The notes: generated from the sequence alone by a model not told the origin. 26,369 nt of DNA from JAFAZI01 sp035501255 (GCA_035501255.1 DATJWM010000013.1:1-26369), one strand, 5' to 3'; counted from the stretch's first letter, positions 1 to 7,183 are shown. A program made the numbers and translations.

Positions 1-9
1 GACCTCCTT
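1..9 (-). promoter_or_regulatory. Strong Shine-Dalgarno of a leftward gene starting just off the window
   Basis: Read on the minus strand these nine bases are AAGGAGGTC, a full match to the anti-Shine-Dalgarno of 16S rRNA. The start codon it serves would lie a few bases beyond the left edge, so the gene itself is not visible. The plus-strand neighbourhood does not look like the 3' end of a 16S rRNA gene, which was the alternative reading. Confidence 0.55.
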
Positions 10-191
10 GCAATCGCTGGCGCGCGAGCTGTTGTGCGCTCTCCGGTGGGCTTCTTGATCTCCTTCGGCAGGTCGAGCGTCAGTGTTGAGCCGATCGGCG
101 CAATCGGCGCGAATTACCTACGTGCTGTCGGTACGCGTACTTGAGCGTGTGGTCGCCCCGCTGCTGCGGTGCGGTCCGGTGCGGGTCGTGT

Positions 192-197
192 CACCAT
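192..197 (+). promoter_or_regulatory. -10-like hexamer CACCAT, leaderless start of BKACE gene
   Basis: CACCAT lies exactly 6 nt before the ATG at 204. It fits the [C/T]ANNNT plus 6-8 nt pattern seen before many starts in this window. No Shine-Dalgarno precedes the ATG. Confidence 0.4.
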
Positions 198-203
198 GGC
201 CAC

Positions 204-1064
204 ATGCCTTCAGCGACCTTGATCACGGTCGCCCCGACTGGTGCCGAATCGGCCAAATCGGACGCGCCGGCGCTACCGGTCACCATCGAGGAGTTGGTGG
301 CCACCGCGAAGGCCTGCGAAGCGGTCGGGGCCGCGGTGGTCCACGTTCACGTTCGGGACGACGCGGGTGCGCCGACGCTCGATCTCGGGCGGGTGTCGGC
401 GGCCATTTCGGGGCTGCGGGAGGCCACCGACTGTGTGGTTCAGGTCTCGACCGGCGGGGCGGTGACCGACAGTGAGGCCGACCGGCTGCGGGTGCTCGAC
501 GCTGCCCCGGACTCCGGGAGCCTCACGTGCGGCACGATCAACTTCGGCGACGAGGTGTTCCTGAACCGCTGGCCGTTCATGGAGGCGCTCTACCTCGCGA
601 TGCGCGAACGCGAGATCGTGCCAGAGTTCGAGATCTTCGACCTTGGCCAGATCGCGTCGATGAACCGGCTGCTCGACCGTCACGGCGCCCCGTTCGGCGG
701 CCATGTGCACGCCGATCTGGTGATGGGGGTGCCGGGAGGCATGCCCGGCACGCTCGAGGCGCTCGCGGCGTGCGTCGCGGCGTTGCCGAACGAGGCGAGC
801 TGGTCCGCGACCGGCGTCGGTCGCTCGACCCTTCCGGTCGCGCTGGGCGCTCTGGCGGCGGGCGGTCACCTGCGGGTCGGGATGGAGGACACCCTGACCT
901 TCGCGCCCGGCCGACCGGTGCGCGACAACGCCGAACTCGTGGAGCGCGCTGCGGATCTGGCTAGGCTGGCCGCGCGCCCCCCCATGACCGCGGACGACGC
1001 GCGCGCCATGCTGGGGATCAAGGACCGACGCAGGACCCCGACGCAGACGAAGGCGAAGGCATGA
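204..1064 (+). CDS. BKACE-family beta-keto acid cleavage enzyme (Kce-like)
   Basis: The 286-residue protein belongs to the BKACE (DUF849) family. These are zinc TIM-barrel enzymes that condense a beta-keto acid with acetyl-CoA and release acetoacetate plus a new acyl-CoA. The founding member is 3-keto-5-aminohexanoate cleavage enzyme of lysine fermentation. Visible family residues are Glu14 in PTGAE, the zinc-ligand histidines His47 and His49 in HVHVRD, the STGG loop at 83-86, GGHVHADLV at 165-173, and Arg224/Glu228/Asp229 in RVGMED, which match the catalytic set known for Kce. I chose the start at 204 because the family begins a few residues before LITVAPTGAE; an upstream frame to 141 is open but unlike the family. 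The last four bases overlap the rsiG start (ATGA), so the two are probably co-translated. The true keto-acid substrate cannot be read from sequence, and no lysine-fermentation genes are nearby. Confidence 0.9.
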   Translation: MPSATLITVAPTGAESAKSDAPALPVTIEELVATAKACEAVGAAVVHVHVRDDAGAPTLDLGRVSAAISGLREATDCVVQVSTGGAVTDSEADRLRVLDAAPDSGSLTCGTINFGDEVFLNRWPFMEALYLAMREREIVPEFEIFDLGQIASMNRLLDRHGAPFGGHVHADLVMGVPGGMPGTLEALAACVAALPNEASWSATGVGRSTLPVALGALAAGGHLRVGMEDTLTFAPGRPVRDNAELVERAADLARLAARPPMTADDARAMLGIKDRRRTPTQTKAKA

Positions 1065-1612
1065 CATTTCCCGGTGGTCACCGCCGAATTGACCGCGTAC
1101 TCGCGGAGGGATTTCTCGACCGGCTGAGCGAGATGCCGATCGAGGAGGTACGCGAGATGCGAGCCGATGCCGAGCAGGAGGAGGTCGACCTGTCCTACCT
1201 TCGCCGCCTTCTCCAGGGCCGGATCGACATCATGCGCGCCGAGATTGCCCGGCGCGCGGGTGATGGCTCCCAGTCCTTGCTCGATCTCCTGCCCTCGATC
1301 CTTGCTGACGACGGCGGGCAGAGTCCGCCGCGCGGGCTGGGTCGGCACGCCACCGTCGAGCCGTCCCGCGCAGACTCCCATCGCCGGTACGTCGAGTCGC
1401 TCGTTGCCGACACCGACCTGTCCGATCTCGCCGCGCACGACGACGCCAAGCTCGCCCACCTTCTCGAGGTGCTCGAGCGCGAGGAAGGGATCGTGTCGGC
1501 GAACCGTCGCGCGGTTCAGGAGGTCATGGACCGGTGCACGGCGGAGATCGCCCAGCGTTACAAGGACGGCGGGGCCAGCGTCGAGGAGCTGCTACCCACC
1601 GAGAGCTCCTGA
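1061..1612 (+). CDS. rsiG: RsiG-type c-di-GMP-binding anti-sigma factor
   Basis: This 183-residue, mostly helical protein carries both copies of the c-di-GMP signature E-x3-S-x2-R-x3-Q-x3-D. The first is Glu41, Ser45, Arg48, Gln52, Asp56; the second is Glu142, Ser146, Arg149, Gln153, Asp157. The two motifs lie on separate predicted helices joined by a loop of about 30 residues rich in Gly, Pro and Arg. In Streptomyces RsiG, this antiparallel helix pair binds a c-di-GMP dimer and holds the sporulation sigma factor WhiG inactive; related proteins are often annotated as aerial mycelium formation protein. The start overlaps the BKACE stop by 4 bp. No sigma-factor gene lies in the window, so the WhiG partner is inferred. 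It acts in the cytoplasm; there is no signal or membrane segment. The exact match of both motifs makes the call strong even though the rest of the sequence is variable. Confidence 0.88.
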   Translation: MTFPGGHRRIDRVLAEGFLDRLSEMPIEEVREMRADAEQEEVDLSYLRRLLQGRIDIMRAEIARRAGDGSQSLLDLLPSILADDGGQSPPRGLGRHATVEPSRADSHRRYVESLVADTDLSDLAAHDDAKLAHLLEVLEREEGIVSANRRAVQEVMDRCTAEIAQRYKDGGASVEELLPTESS

Positions 1613-1655
1613 CCGGCCGCGATCGGCCGCCCGGCCGGGTGTGCTTGCTGACTGC

Positions 1656-1684
1656 TTGCAATAGTTAGCGCCCGGGTCTAAGGT
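1656..1684 (+). promoter_or_regulatory. Promoter of the XRE regulator gene
   Basis: TTGCAA at 1656-1661 is a good -35 element. A 17-bp spacer separates it from TAAGGT at 1679-1684, a -10 element. The GTG start at 1691 follows after 6 nt, so transcription would begin at or next to the start codon (leaderless mRNA). This is the clearest -35/-10 pair in the window. Confidence 0.65.
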
Positions 1685-1690
1685 GGCGGC

Positions 1691-2242
1691 GTGGCAAAGA
1701 TCGACGTCCGCAACCTCGGGGATTACATCCGCGATCAGCGCTCGTCGGCCCAGATCTCGTTGCGCCAACTCGCCCGCCAGGCGGGCGTGTCCAACCCCTA
1801 TCTCAGCCAGATCGAGCGGGGTCTGCGCAAGCCCAGCGCCGAGATCCTCCAGCAGATCGCGAAGGCCCTGCGGATCTCCGCGGAGGCGCTCTACGTGCAG
1901 GCCGGGATCCTCGAAGAGCGCTACGGCGACAGTGACGTGCCGGCGGCGATCCTCGCCGATGCGCATCTCGCCGAGCGGCAAAAGCAGGTGCTCCTCGAGT
2001 TGTACGAGGCGTACCGACGAGAGGCTGCCGCGTCGGCGTCGGCGTCGGGCGAGAGCCGGCCGTCCTCGCCCGATAAGGCTGCCGACGACGGGCAGGCGGC
2101 GCCCGACGTGGCCGGGCGGTCCGCCGCCGGCACCTCGCGTCCCCGTGCGCCGCGGCGCGCGAAGGCGGCGCGCCCAGCAACGAAGCGGTCACCGGCCGAG
2201 GCCGCACCCGAGCCCGTGAACGGCGCTCGCCACCAGTCCTAA
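1691..2242 (+). CDS. XRE-family helix-turn-helix regulator
   Basis: The 183-residue protein has an N-terminal Cro/C1-type DNA-binding domain at about residues 8-65. It includes a recognisable recognition-helix region around VSNPYLSQIERG and the usual PSAEIL-QQIAKALRI tail. A short helical segment follows to about residue 115. The rest is a low-complexity tail rich in Ala, Pro, Ser, Arg and Lys that is probably disordered. The same order, an XRE regulator followed directly by an HbhA-type gene, is known in mycobacteria (Rv0474-hbhA). That supports local control of the next gene, 34 bp downstream. The GTG start is chosen because a -35/-10 pair places the transcription start at this codon and the HTH begins at once. 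The regulated signal is unknown. Confidence 0.85.
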   Translation: MAKIDVRNLGDYIRDQRSSAQISLRQLARQAGVSNPYLSQIERGLRKPSAEILQQIAKALRISAEALYVQAGILEERYGDSDVPAAILADAHLAERQKQVLLELYEAYRREAAASASASGESRPSSPDKAADDGQAAPDVAGRSAAGTSRPRAPRRAKAARPATKRSPAEAAPEPVNGARHQS

Positions 2243-2276
2243 CCAGCGGAACACCACCCTCGCTATGGAGGTCCAC

Positions 2277-2726
2277 ATGCCAGCGTTTCCCTCGATCGAG
2301 AAGCCGTTCTACGCGATCGCCGGTGCCGGCGGCGCGGCCGTCGAGCGGGTCCGGGCCCGGGTCGTCACCCTGCCTGACAGCCTCAAGGAGGGCGGTGCCC
2401 AGGTCGCCTCGCGCAGCATCGATCTCACCGCGAAGGCCCAGACCCAGGTCGTCGGTCTGAGCAAGCACGCCGGCGCGATCACCGTGACCGTCCGCAAGCA
2501 AGTCGAGGTGCTCCCCGGTGAGTTGCGCCGCCACCTCGACGGCCTCAACACCAAGGCGAGCGGGGCCTACGACGGCCTGGCGGCTCGCGGCGCGACCGCG
2601 GTCGCCGGCCTGCGCGGAGATTCGGTGTCGCTGCCCGACGCCGAGGTCGCCGACGTACCGGAGGCCCTGGAGACCGACCTCCCGGACGCGACGGACGACG
2701 ACATCCCCGACGCCGCTGCCGAATAG
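2277..2726 (+). CDS. HbhA-like helical protein with an acidic tail
   Basis: The 149-residue protein has an opening (PSIEKPFYAIAGAGGAAVER) and central amphipathic helices like those of actinobacterial HbhA-type (heparin-binding haemagglutinin) proteins. Its position after the XRE regulator is the same as for mycobacterial hbhA. Unlike mycobacterial HbhA it lacks the lysine-rich C-terminal tail that binds heparin. Residues from about 122 on are instead acidic (repeated Asp with Ala and Pro). A surface or intracellular structural role is therefore more likely than heparin binding. No signal peptide is visible. The start is fixed at 2277 by a GGAGG at 2267-2271 with a 5-nt spacer; the ATG at 2265 would bury that ribosome-binding site. 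The family call is by similarity and synteny, so moderate. Confidence 0.65.
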   Translation: MPAFPSIEKPFYAIAGAGGAAVERVRARVVTLPDSLKEGGAQVASRSIDLTAKAQTQVVGLSKHAGAITVTVRKQVEVLPGELRRHLDGLNTKASGAYDGLAARGATAVAGLRGDSVSLPDAEVADVPEALETDLPDATDDDIPDAAAE

Positions 2727-2789
2727 CCCTGCCCGCTCCGGCGCCCGGGTGCGCCCGACGATCCTGACCCGCGCCCGCGTGTCGACCCG

Positions 2790-2795
2790 CACTAT
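2790..2795 (+). promoter_or_regulatory. -10-like hexamer CACTAT, leaderless start of M50 protease
   Basis: CACTAT lies 6 nt before the GTG at 2802. This spacing favours 2802 over the in-frame GTG at 2799. Confidence 0.45.
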
Positions 2796-2801
2796 GGAGT
2801 G

Positions 2802-3683
2802 GTGAGCGAGCCGGCGTCCCCGCCTCCGGACCCGCGCCGTGCCGACCCGAGGCGCGGCGAGTTCTGGCAGGCGCCGGGCGCGCCCGCGCTCGACCGACCG
2901 GCGCCACCCCGCGAGCCGCATCCCCTGACTGCGCGGCTCCGGCAGTTCCTCGCCCCGCTGGCCGCACTCGCAGCGTTGCTCGCGAAGTTCGGTCTGGTCC
3001 TGATCAAGTTCAAGTCGGTCGTGTTCGCCGGCACGATCGCGATCTCACTGCTTGCCTATGCACAGTTGTGGGGCTGGCAGTTTGCGCTCGGGTTCGTGCT
3101 GCTGATCCTGGTTCACGAACTCGGCCACGTCATCGCGCTTCGGGTCCGCGGCATCCGGGCGAGCGCGCTCGTTTTCGTGCCGCTGTTGGGTGCGTTCACC
3201 GCCTGGAAGGATCAGCCGCGGTCGGCCTACGAGCACGCCGAGACCGCCCTCGCCGGACCGCTCGCCGGATCACTCGGCGCCCTTGCGGTCGGCTACGTCG
3301 GGCACACCAGACACTCGTCGTTCTTGCTGAGCCTGGCGTTCACCGGGCTGCTGATCAACCTGATCAACCTCGTGCCGATCCCCGCGCTACCCCTCGACGG
3401 CGGCAAGGTGGCCGGCCTTCTGCACCCCTCGATCTGGTTGTTCGGAACCGCCGGTCTCGTTGCCTACGAGCTCTACCGGCCGAGCGCGGTCATTGCGATC
3501 CTGGCGATCCTCGCGGTGGCCCAGCTGTTCCAACGACTCCGCGACCGCGACGGCACCTACGCGCGGGCGGCCGCCGAGACCGACGCCGTCCTCCGGGCGC
3601 GGATCTCGACGACGTACCTCGTGCTCGTCCTCGCGATCGTGGTCGGGATGCACGCGACCTTCGTGCCTCGCCAACTCTCCTAG
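2802..3683 (+). CDS. M50-family (site-2-protease-like) membrane metalloprotease
   Basis: This 293-residue integral membrane protein carries the zinc-protease motif HELGH (His105, Glu106, His109) inside a hydrophobic segment. The second conserved element, LDGGK (Asp199), lies in a later one. Together they define M50 intramembrane-type peptidases. About 50 proline- and arginine-rich residues precede the first membrane segment; five or six further hydrophobic stretches follow. There is no PDZ or CBS domain, so it resembles the compact M50 group often annotated as site-2 protease family protein. Substrates are unknown. The start is ambiguous between GTG 2799 and 2802; promoter-like spacing favours 2802. 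Its last 4 bp overlap the convergent VOC gene. Confidence 0.8.
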   Translation: MSEPASPPPDPRRADPRRGEFWQAPGAPALDRPAPPREPHPLTARLRQFLAPLAALAALLAKFGLVLIKFKSVVFAGTIAISLLAYAQLWGWQFALGFVLLILVHELGHVIALRVRGIRASALVFVPLLGAFTAWKDQPRSAYEHAETALAGPLAGSLGALAVGYVGHTRHSSFLLSLAFTGLLINLINLVPIPALPLDGGKVAGLLHPSIWLFGTAGLVAYELYRPSAVIAILAILAVAQLFQRLRDRDGTYARAAAETDAVLRARISTTYLVLVLAIVVGMHATFVPRQLS

Positions 3684-4222
3684 AGCTTCGGAGCCGGCGC
3701 GGTGCGGCCGTCGAGCCAGTGGCCGCCGAACCACATCAGCTCGTCGCAGAGCAGTTCGATACCGATGCCGTCCGGGTCGCGCAGATAGATCGACTCGGGA
3801 ATGCCGCGTTGTGGCCCGTCGTAAGGGATGCCGCGCTCGTCGAGCCGGGAGCGCAGCATCGCGTGCACGTCCGGGGGGACCGCGATCGCGACGTGCTGGA
3901 CGCCGCCGAACCCTTCCGGTGAGGGTTCGAGCCCGAGCCCGGGGAAGTCGAAGAAGCCGAGCAGGGTGTCGTTGCCGAGGTCGAAGAAGAAGTGCGTCGA
4001 TCCGGGGTAGTCGCGGTTCTCGACGATCTCGATGCACGGGAAGCCGAGCAGGTCCTGGTAGAACGCGATCGTCTGTTCGACGTCGCTGCAGATGAGGGCG
4101 GCGTGATGGATGCCGCGTCCGCTCGTCGGCGGTCGCTCGCCCGGCGGCCGCACGTACCTGCGCCGCAGCTCCGCCCGTCGTGCCTCGAGCCGGGCCTGTT
4201 CGCGCGTATCCGGTGGGGTCAC
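3680..4222 (-). CDS. VOC-superfamily (glyoxalase/bleomycin-resistance/dioxygenase) protein
   Basis: The 180-residue protein has a basic, arginine-rich lead of about 35 residues followed by one vicinal-oxygen-chelate unit made of two beta-alpha-beta3 modules (about 37-92 and 105-162). Likely metal ligands are His40 (HHAAL), His110 (QHVA) and Glu156 (IELL), the usual His-His-Glu set. The phrase YLRDPDG-x-GIELL is typical of ring-cleavage dioxygenase and glyoxalase relatives. Substrate cannot be assigned. The gene starts at a GTG, 30 bp from the divergent ABC ATPase gene. Its 3' end overlaps the convergent M50 gene by 4 bp, so it has no terminator space of its own. Confidence 0.82.
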   Translation of the reverse strand: MTPPDTREQARLEARRAELRRRYVRPPGERPPTSGRGIHHAALICSDVEQTIAFYQDLLGFPCIEIVENRDYPGSTHFFFDLGNDTLLGFFDFPGLGLEPSPEGFGGVQHVAIAVPPDVHAMLRSRLDERGIPYDGPQRGIPESIYLRDPDGIGIELLCDELMWFGGHWLDGRTAPAPKL

Positions 4223-4228
4223 GCCTCC

Positions 4229-4234
4229 AGCCTG
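4229..4234 (-). promoter_or_regulatory. -10-like hexamer CAGGCT for the VOC gene
   Basis: On the minus strand CAGGCT is followed by GGAGGC and then the GTG at 4222. The GGAGG is only 1 nt from the start codon, too close to act as a normal ribosome-binding site, so a leaderless start is likelier. Confidence 0.45.
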
Positions 4235-4238
4235 CCAC

Positions 4239-4244
4239 TAACCT
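4239..4244 (+). promoter_or_regulatory. -10-like hexamer TAACCT for the ABC ATPase gene
   Basis: TAACCT lies 8 nt before the GTG at 4253, and only 4 bp from the opposing hexamer of the VOC gene. Confidence 0.45.
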
Positions 4245-4252
4245 GCCGTTGC

Positions 4253-5026
4253 GTGAGCGTGCTGATGGTGTCCGGAGTCGACGTCTGGTTCGCCGACGGA
4301 CCGCACGTCCTTCACGACATCACCCTCACGGTCGAGGCCGGTGAGCACTGGGCGCTTCTCGGCCCGAACGGTGCCGGCAAGTCGACCCTGCTCGCGATCG
4401 CCGGCGCCCAACGGTTCCCGTCCGCGGGCGTGGTCGACATCCTCGGGCGCCGGCTCGGTCGGGTCGATGTCCGTGAACTGCGGCGATCGATCGGCACCGT
4501 CGACGTCCGGTTGCGTGTGCCCGGTGAGCTGTCGGTCGCCCAGTACGTCGAGACCGGCGCGACCCAGACCGTGCAGCTGCTCCGGAGAGCCTCCGGGGAG
4601 GTGCTGGCTCGGTGCCGGGCGCTGATCGCACAGTTCGGGCTCGACTCGCTCGCCGATCGGCCGATCGCGGTGTGTTCCCAGGGGGAGCGCGCTCGGGCCA
4701 GGCTGGCCAGGGCCCTCGTCGCGGGACCGTCGCTGCTCCTGCTCGATGAGCCGGCCGCCGGCCTGGACCTTCCCGGCCGGGCCGATCTGCTGGCGGCGTT
4801 GGAAAGCGCGGCGCGGGCCGCGCCGTCGCTCGCGAGCATCACGGTGGCCCACCACCTCGAGGAGCTGCCGGCGACGACCACGCACGTTGCGCTGGTGCGA
4901 GCAGGTCGACTCGTTGCCCACGGTGGCATCGGGTTGCTCGGTGACTCCGCCGCGCTCAGTTCCTGCTTCGGCCGCTCGGTGCGTGCGTTCGAGGTCGATG
5001 GCCGGTGGTTCGCGATCGCGCTCTGA
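4253..5026 (+). CDS. Orphan ABC transporter ATP-binding protein
   Basis: The 257-residue protein is a single ATP-binding cassette. Walker A is GPNGAGKST at 37-45, the signature is CSQGE at 141-145 in place of LSGGQ, Walker B with catalytic Glu is LLLLDEP at 161-167, the D-loop is AGLDL, and the switch His is in TVAHHLEE near residue 200. The Q-loop glutamine is not evident: the expected position reads TVDVRLRV. No permease or binding protein is encoded nearby, so it may serve a distant transporter or act alone, like ModF- or YlmA-type cassettes. Starts at GTG 4253, GTG 4259 and ATG 4265 are all in frame; 4253 has the best spacing from a promoter-like hexamer. An open frame extends much further upstream but overlaps the VOC gene and is not conserved-looking. 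Confidence 0.82.
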   Translation: MSVLMVSGVDVWFADGPHVLHDITLTVEAGEHWALLGPNGAGKSTLLAIAGAQRFPSAGVVDILGRRLGRVDVRELRRSIGTVDVRLRVPGELSVAQYVETGATQTVQLLRRASGEVLARCRALIAQFGLDSLADRPIAVCSQGERARARLARALVAGPSLLLLDEPAAGLDLPGRADLLAALESAARAAPSLASITVAHHLEELPATTTHVALVRAGRLVAHGGIGLLGDSAALSSCFGRSVRAFEVDGRWFAIAL

Positions 5027-5056
5027 CCCGTCCGCCGGGGTTCAACCGACGTCGGC

Positions 5057-5464
5057 TCAGCTCGCGAGCATGATCCCGACGAACAGGGCGGCGAGGGCGA
5101 ACACAGCGGTCGCGGCGCCCCACGCCGCCGTCGCTGCCTTCGTGGTCGCCTTCCCGTGAAGGTATGCGGCGAGTCCGGACAGGGCCACGATCACGAGCTT
5201 GAGCATGAGCGTGTTGCGGAACTGGGAGTCGTTCTTCATCTGCTCGTGGTCGGCAGCGACGTTCCAGATCCCGGTGAGGATGAGGATGCCGAAGGCAGGC
5301 CAGGCGATCCGGGCGAACTGGTTCGCGACCGCCTTGGGGGCATCCACCCCGATCTTGCGGAGCACGGGGACCAGTCCGGCGAGGGTGATCTGGCCGCCGA
5401 CCCACACGGTCGCTGCGAGCACGTGCAGGAAGAGGCGGAAGTCCTCGAGGGTGACTGGGAGCAC
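5057..5464 (-). CDS. CopD-like four-helix integral membrane protein
   Basis: The 135-residue protein has four predicted membrane helices. An N-terminal segment reads FRLFLHVLAATVWVGGQ, and a second helix contains ILILTGIWN. The His-x5-Trp-x-Gly-Gly arrangement in helix 1 resembles CopD-domain proteins and related small heme or copper membrane proteins. A function in copper or heme handling is only inferred; no other copper genes are adjacent. It ends 30 bp from the convergent ABC ATPase stop. The short gap holds no evident terminator. Its GTG start follows the same CAGGCT-6-nt pattern as its neighbours. Confidence 0.65.
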   Translation of the reverse strand: MLPVTLEDFRLFLHVLAATVWVGGQITLAGLVPVLRKIGVDAPKAVANQFARIAWPAFGILILTGIWNVAADHEQMKNDSQFRNTLMLKLVIVALSGLAAYLHGKATTKAATAAWGAATAVFALAALFVGIMLAS

Positions 5465-5470
5465 GCCTCG

Positions 5471-5476
5471 AGCCTG
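5471..5476 (-). promoter_or_regulatory. -10-like hexamer CAGGCT for the CopD-like gene
   Basis: On the minus strand CAGGCT, then CGAGGC, then the GTG at 5464. The hexamer and spacing are identical to those of the VOC gene at 4229-4234. Confidence 0.45.
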
Positions 5477-5485
5477 CCAGACGGC

Positions 5486-7075
5486 TCAGCCGGACAGATC
5501 CGCGGCCAGCGTGTTGTCCCACACCGGCGTCTCGAGCAGTGCGGGCAGGTGCTGGCCGTCCCGGGTAACCGTGATGTCGGTGCACGCGGCCTCGGTCGCA
5601 ACCCAGGTGTGCGACTTCCCGGTGAAGGTGACGATCTTCTCCGGGCCGCCCGCGATGTCGCATCGCACGGACCCAGCCGGAACGACGTGCAGCCGATCGA
5701 AGATTCGGACCAGGTGTCGCGCCTTCGCGCCGTGGACGGTCACGGTCTGATCGTCGCCGGACGGCGGGCCGGGGCGGGATTCGATCGTCGCGTCGTGCAC
5801 GGAGTGCGGAATGTGCTCGGCCGCCGGGCGTCCGGAGCCTTCGTCCACCCGGCGTGCGGCGAGCGGCGCCGCGCGCCGGGGGTGCAGGATCTGAGCGACG
5901 TCCTGGGCGTACCAGTCGTCGGCCACGAGGGTGTCGACCCGCTCGCCGTCACGCTTCAGCGTGATCGCGTGGCAGGGAGCCTCGTTGAGGACCCAGCGGT
6001 GTCCGCCGGAGCGCAACGCGAGAATCGTCCGCCGGCCGTTCGCGTTGACGCACGGGTAGTAGTTCGCTGGGACGCTTGCCATCTGATCGATGTCTGCTGC
6101 GAACTGGTCGTTCCAGCGGTTGCCGGGCACGATTCGGCGCTCGCGACCGTCGGCGGGGCGATCCCGGCGGATCAAGCGCAGGTCGTGAATTGTGTGCAGC
6201 CTTTCCCTCCTCGGGAGCGCGGAGAGGCCGAGCGCGGCCTCGAGGGCACTGTCGAACGCATCCGAGGCCTCCAGGGCGGGCAGGGCCACCCCGTCGCGGG
6301 TCACGGTGACGAACCCGCATGAGCCCGCGGTCGCCTTCCAACGATCCTCGCCTGAGCGGAAGGTCACCGACCTCGTCGTGCCGAAGTCGACCGGACAGTT
6401 GATCGGTCCGAGATCGGGGGCGACGTCCATGGCGTTGAACGCGCTGACCAGCGCGTCAACCTGGCTGTCCGATGCGGTCCGGGCGAGGGGCTTGGTCGCG
6501 TCGATCCCGACGACGTAGGAGACGGTTGCCGTCGTACCGGTCGTCGGCACGGCCTCCTTGGCTGGTCGCGGTGGATAGGCCAGCGCTACGGCGAACCACC
6601 CGATGTCGGTCCGGTGGGCTCGCTGCGAAACTTCGAACACCAACTGTGCGTAGGCGATGTCCGATGGCACGGACGTCGGGGTGTAGGCGTACCAGGACAC
6701 CCCCCAACGACCCTCGCTGGCGTCCCCCTCCTCGGAGGGTTGTGAAAAGCCCGCGGGCGTGGGCATCTGGTTGACCACCTTGGGGGACGACTCGTCCGCC
6801 GTCCAGTACTGCTTGCGGATCACCAGACTGGAGCTGGCCGGGACGCCGAAGGGATGTTTGATCGAGCTGTCCGGGGCTTTGGACACGGAGGTCTCAGCAG
6901 GGATCGTCGGCACCGCAGCGAGCATCGTCTCGGCCTCGGCGACGGCCGCGTCGTGGGTCGCGTCGACCGGAGCCTTCGCGTTCACGCCGGCCATCGGGAC
7001 CAGGACCGCGAGGCTGGTCGCCGCGACGACCAGCCCGCGACGTGCCCGCGACCCTCGGTGACGTCTCATCCCCAC
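5486..7075 (-). CDS. Exported protein with three C-x25-C repeat domains, function unknown
   Basis: The 529-residue protein opens with an arginine-rich stretch and a hydrophobic core ending near AGVNAKA, a probable Sec signal peptide cleaved around residue 33. The first half (about 35-200) has no family I recognise. The second half holds three copies of one domain, each with two cysteines exactly 26 positions apart: Cys227/Cys253, Cys342/Cys368, Cys472/Cys498. A Trp lies six residues before each second Cys, and an RDG turn lies shortly after it (TVTRDG, TLKRDG, TVTRDG). The cysteines probably form one disulfide per domain outside the cell. The start is GTG 7075 because a GGAGG lies 6 nt upstream; ATG 7069 is the alternative. 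The open frame continues to 7819 without a plausible start and overlaps alaX. I do not recognise the family and assign no function. Confidence 0.72.
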   Translation of the reverse strand: MGMRRHRGSRARRGLVVAATSLAVLVPMAGVNAKAPVDATHDAAVAEAETMLAAVPTIPAETSVSKAPDSSIKHPFGVPASSSLVIRKQYWTADESSPKVVNQMPTPAGFSQPSEEGDASEGRWGVSWYAYTPTSVPSDIAYAQLVFEVSQRAHRTDIGWFAVALAYPPRPAKEAVPTTGTTATVSYVVGIDATKPLARTASDSQVDALVSAFNAMDVAPDLGPINCPVDFGTTRSVTFRSGEDRWKATAGSCGFVTVTRDGVALPALEASDAFDSALEAALGLSALPRRERLHTIHDLRLIRRDRPADGRERRIVPGNRWNDQFAADIDQMASVPANYYPCVNANGRRTILALRSGGHRWVLNEAPCHAITLKRDGERVDTLVADDWYAQDVAQILHPRRAAPLAARRVDEGSGRPAAEHIPHSVHDATIESRPGPPSGDDQTVTVHGAKARHLVRIFDRLHVVPAGSVRCDIAGGPEKIVTFTGKSHTWVATEAACTDITVTRDGQHLPALLETPVWDNTLAADLSG

Positions 7076-7183
7076 GATGGTCCTCCGTCCCGGACGGCAG
7101 CGAAAGTCGCCGGCCGCTTGCTGCTTCGACGCGGCCGGTCCGGGGCCGGTTCCCTCCCGGGCTCCTCGGCGTTGGCGCGCCAG

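Larger units (their letters stand above)
1..203. other. Upstream region of an off-window leftward gene and of the BKACE gene
   Basis: No convincing coding sequence is visible here. The left edge carries a perfect ribosome-binding sequence on the minus strand, so this is probably the divergent control region between a leftward gene and the rightward BKACE gene. It holds two adjacent ATCGGCGC direct repeats (about 94-110) and a 10-bp palindrome, GTACGCGTAC, at 131-140. Either could be an operator, but nothing proves binding. Short open frames exist on both strands; none has a recognisable product. Confidence 0.5.

Noticed and set aside
1..12. 3' end of a 16S rRNA gene
   Set aside because: The CCTCCTT match is not surrounded by any other 16S 3'-end sequence.
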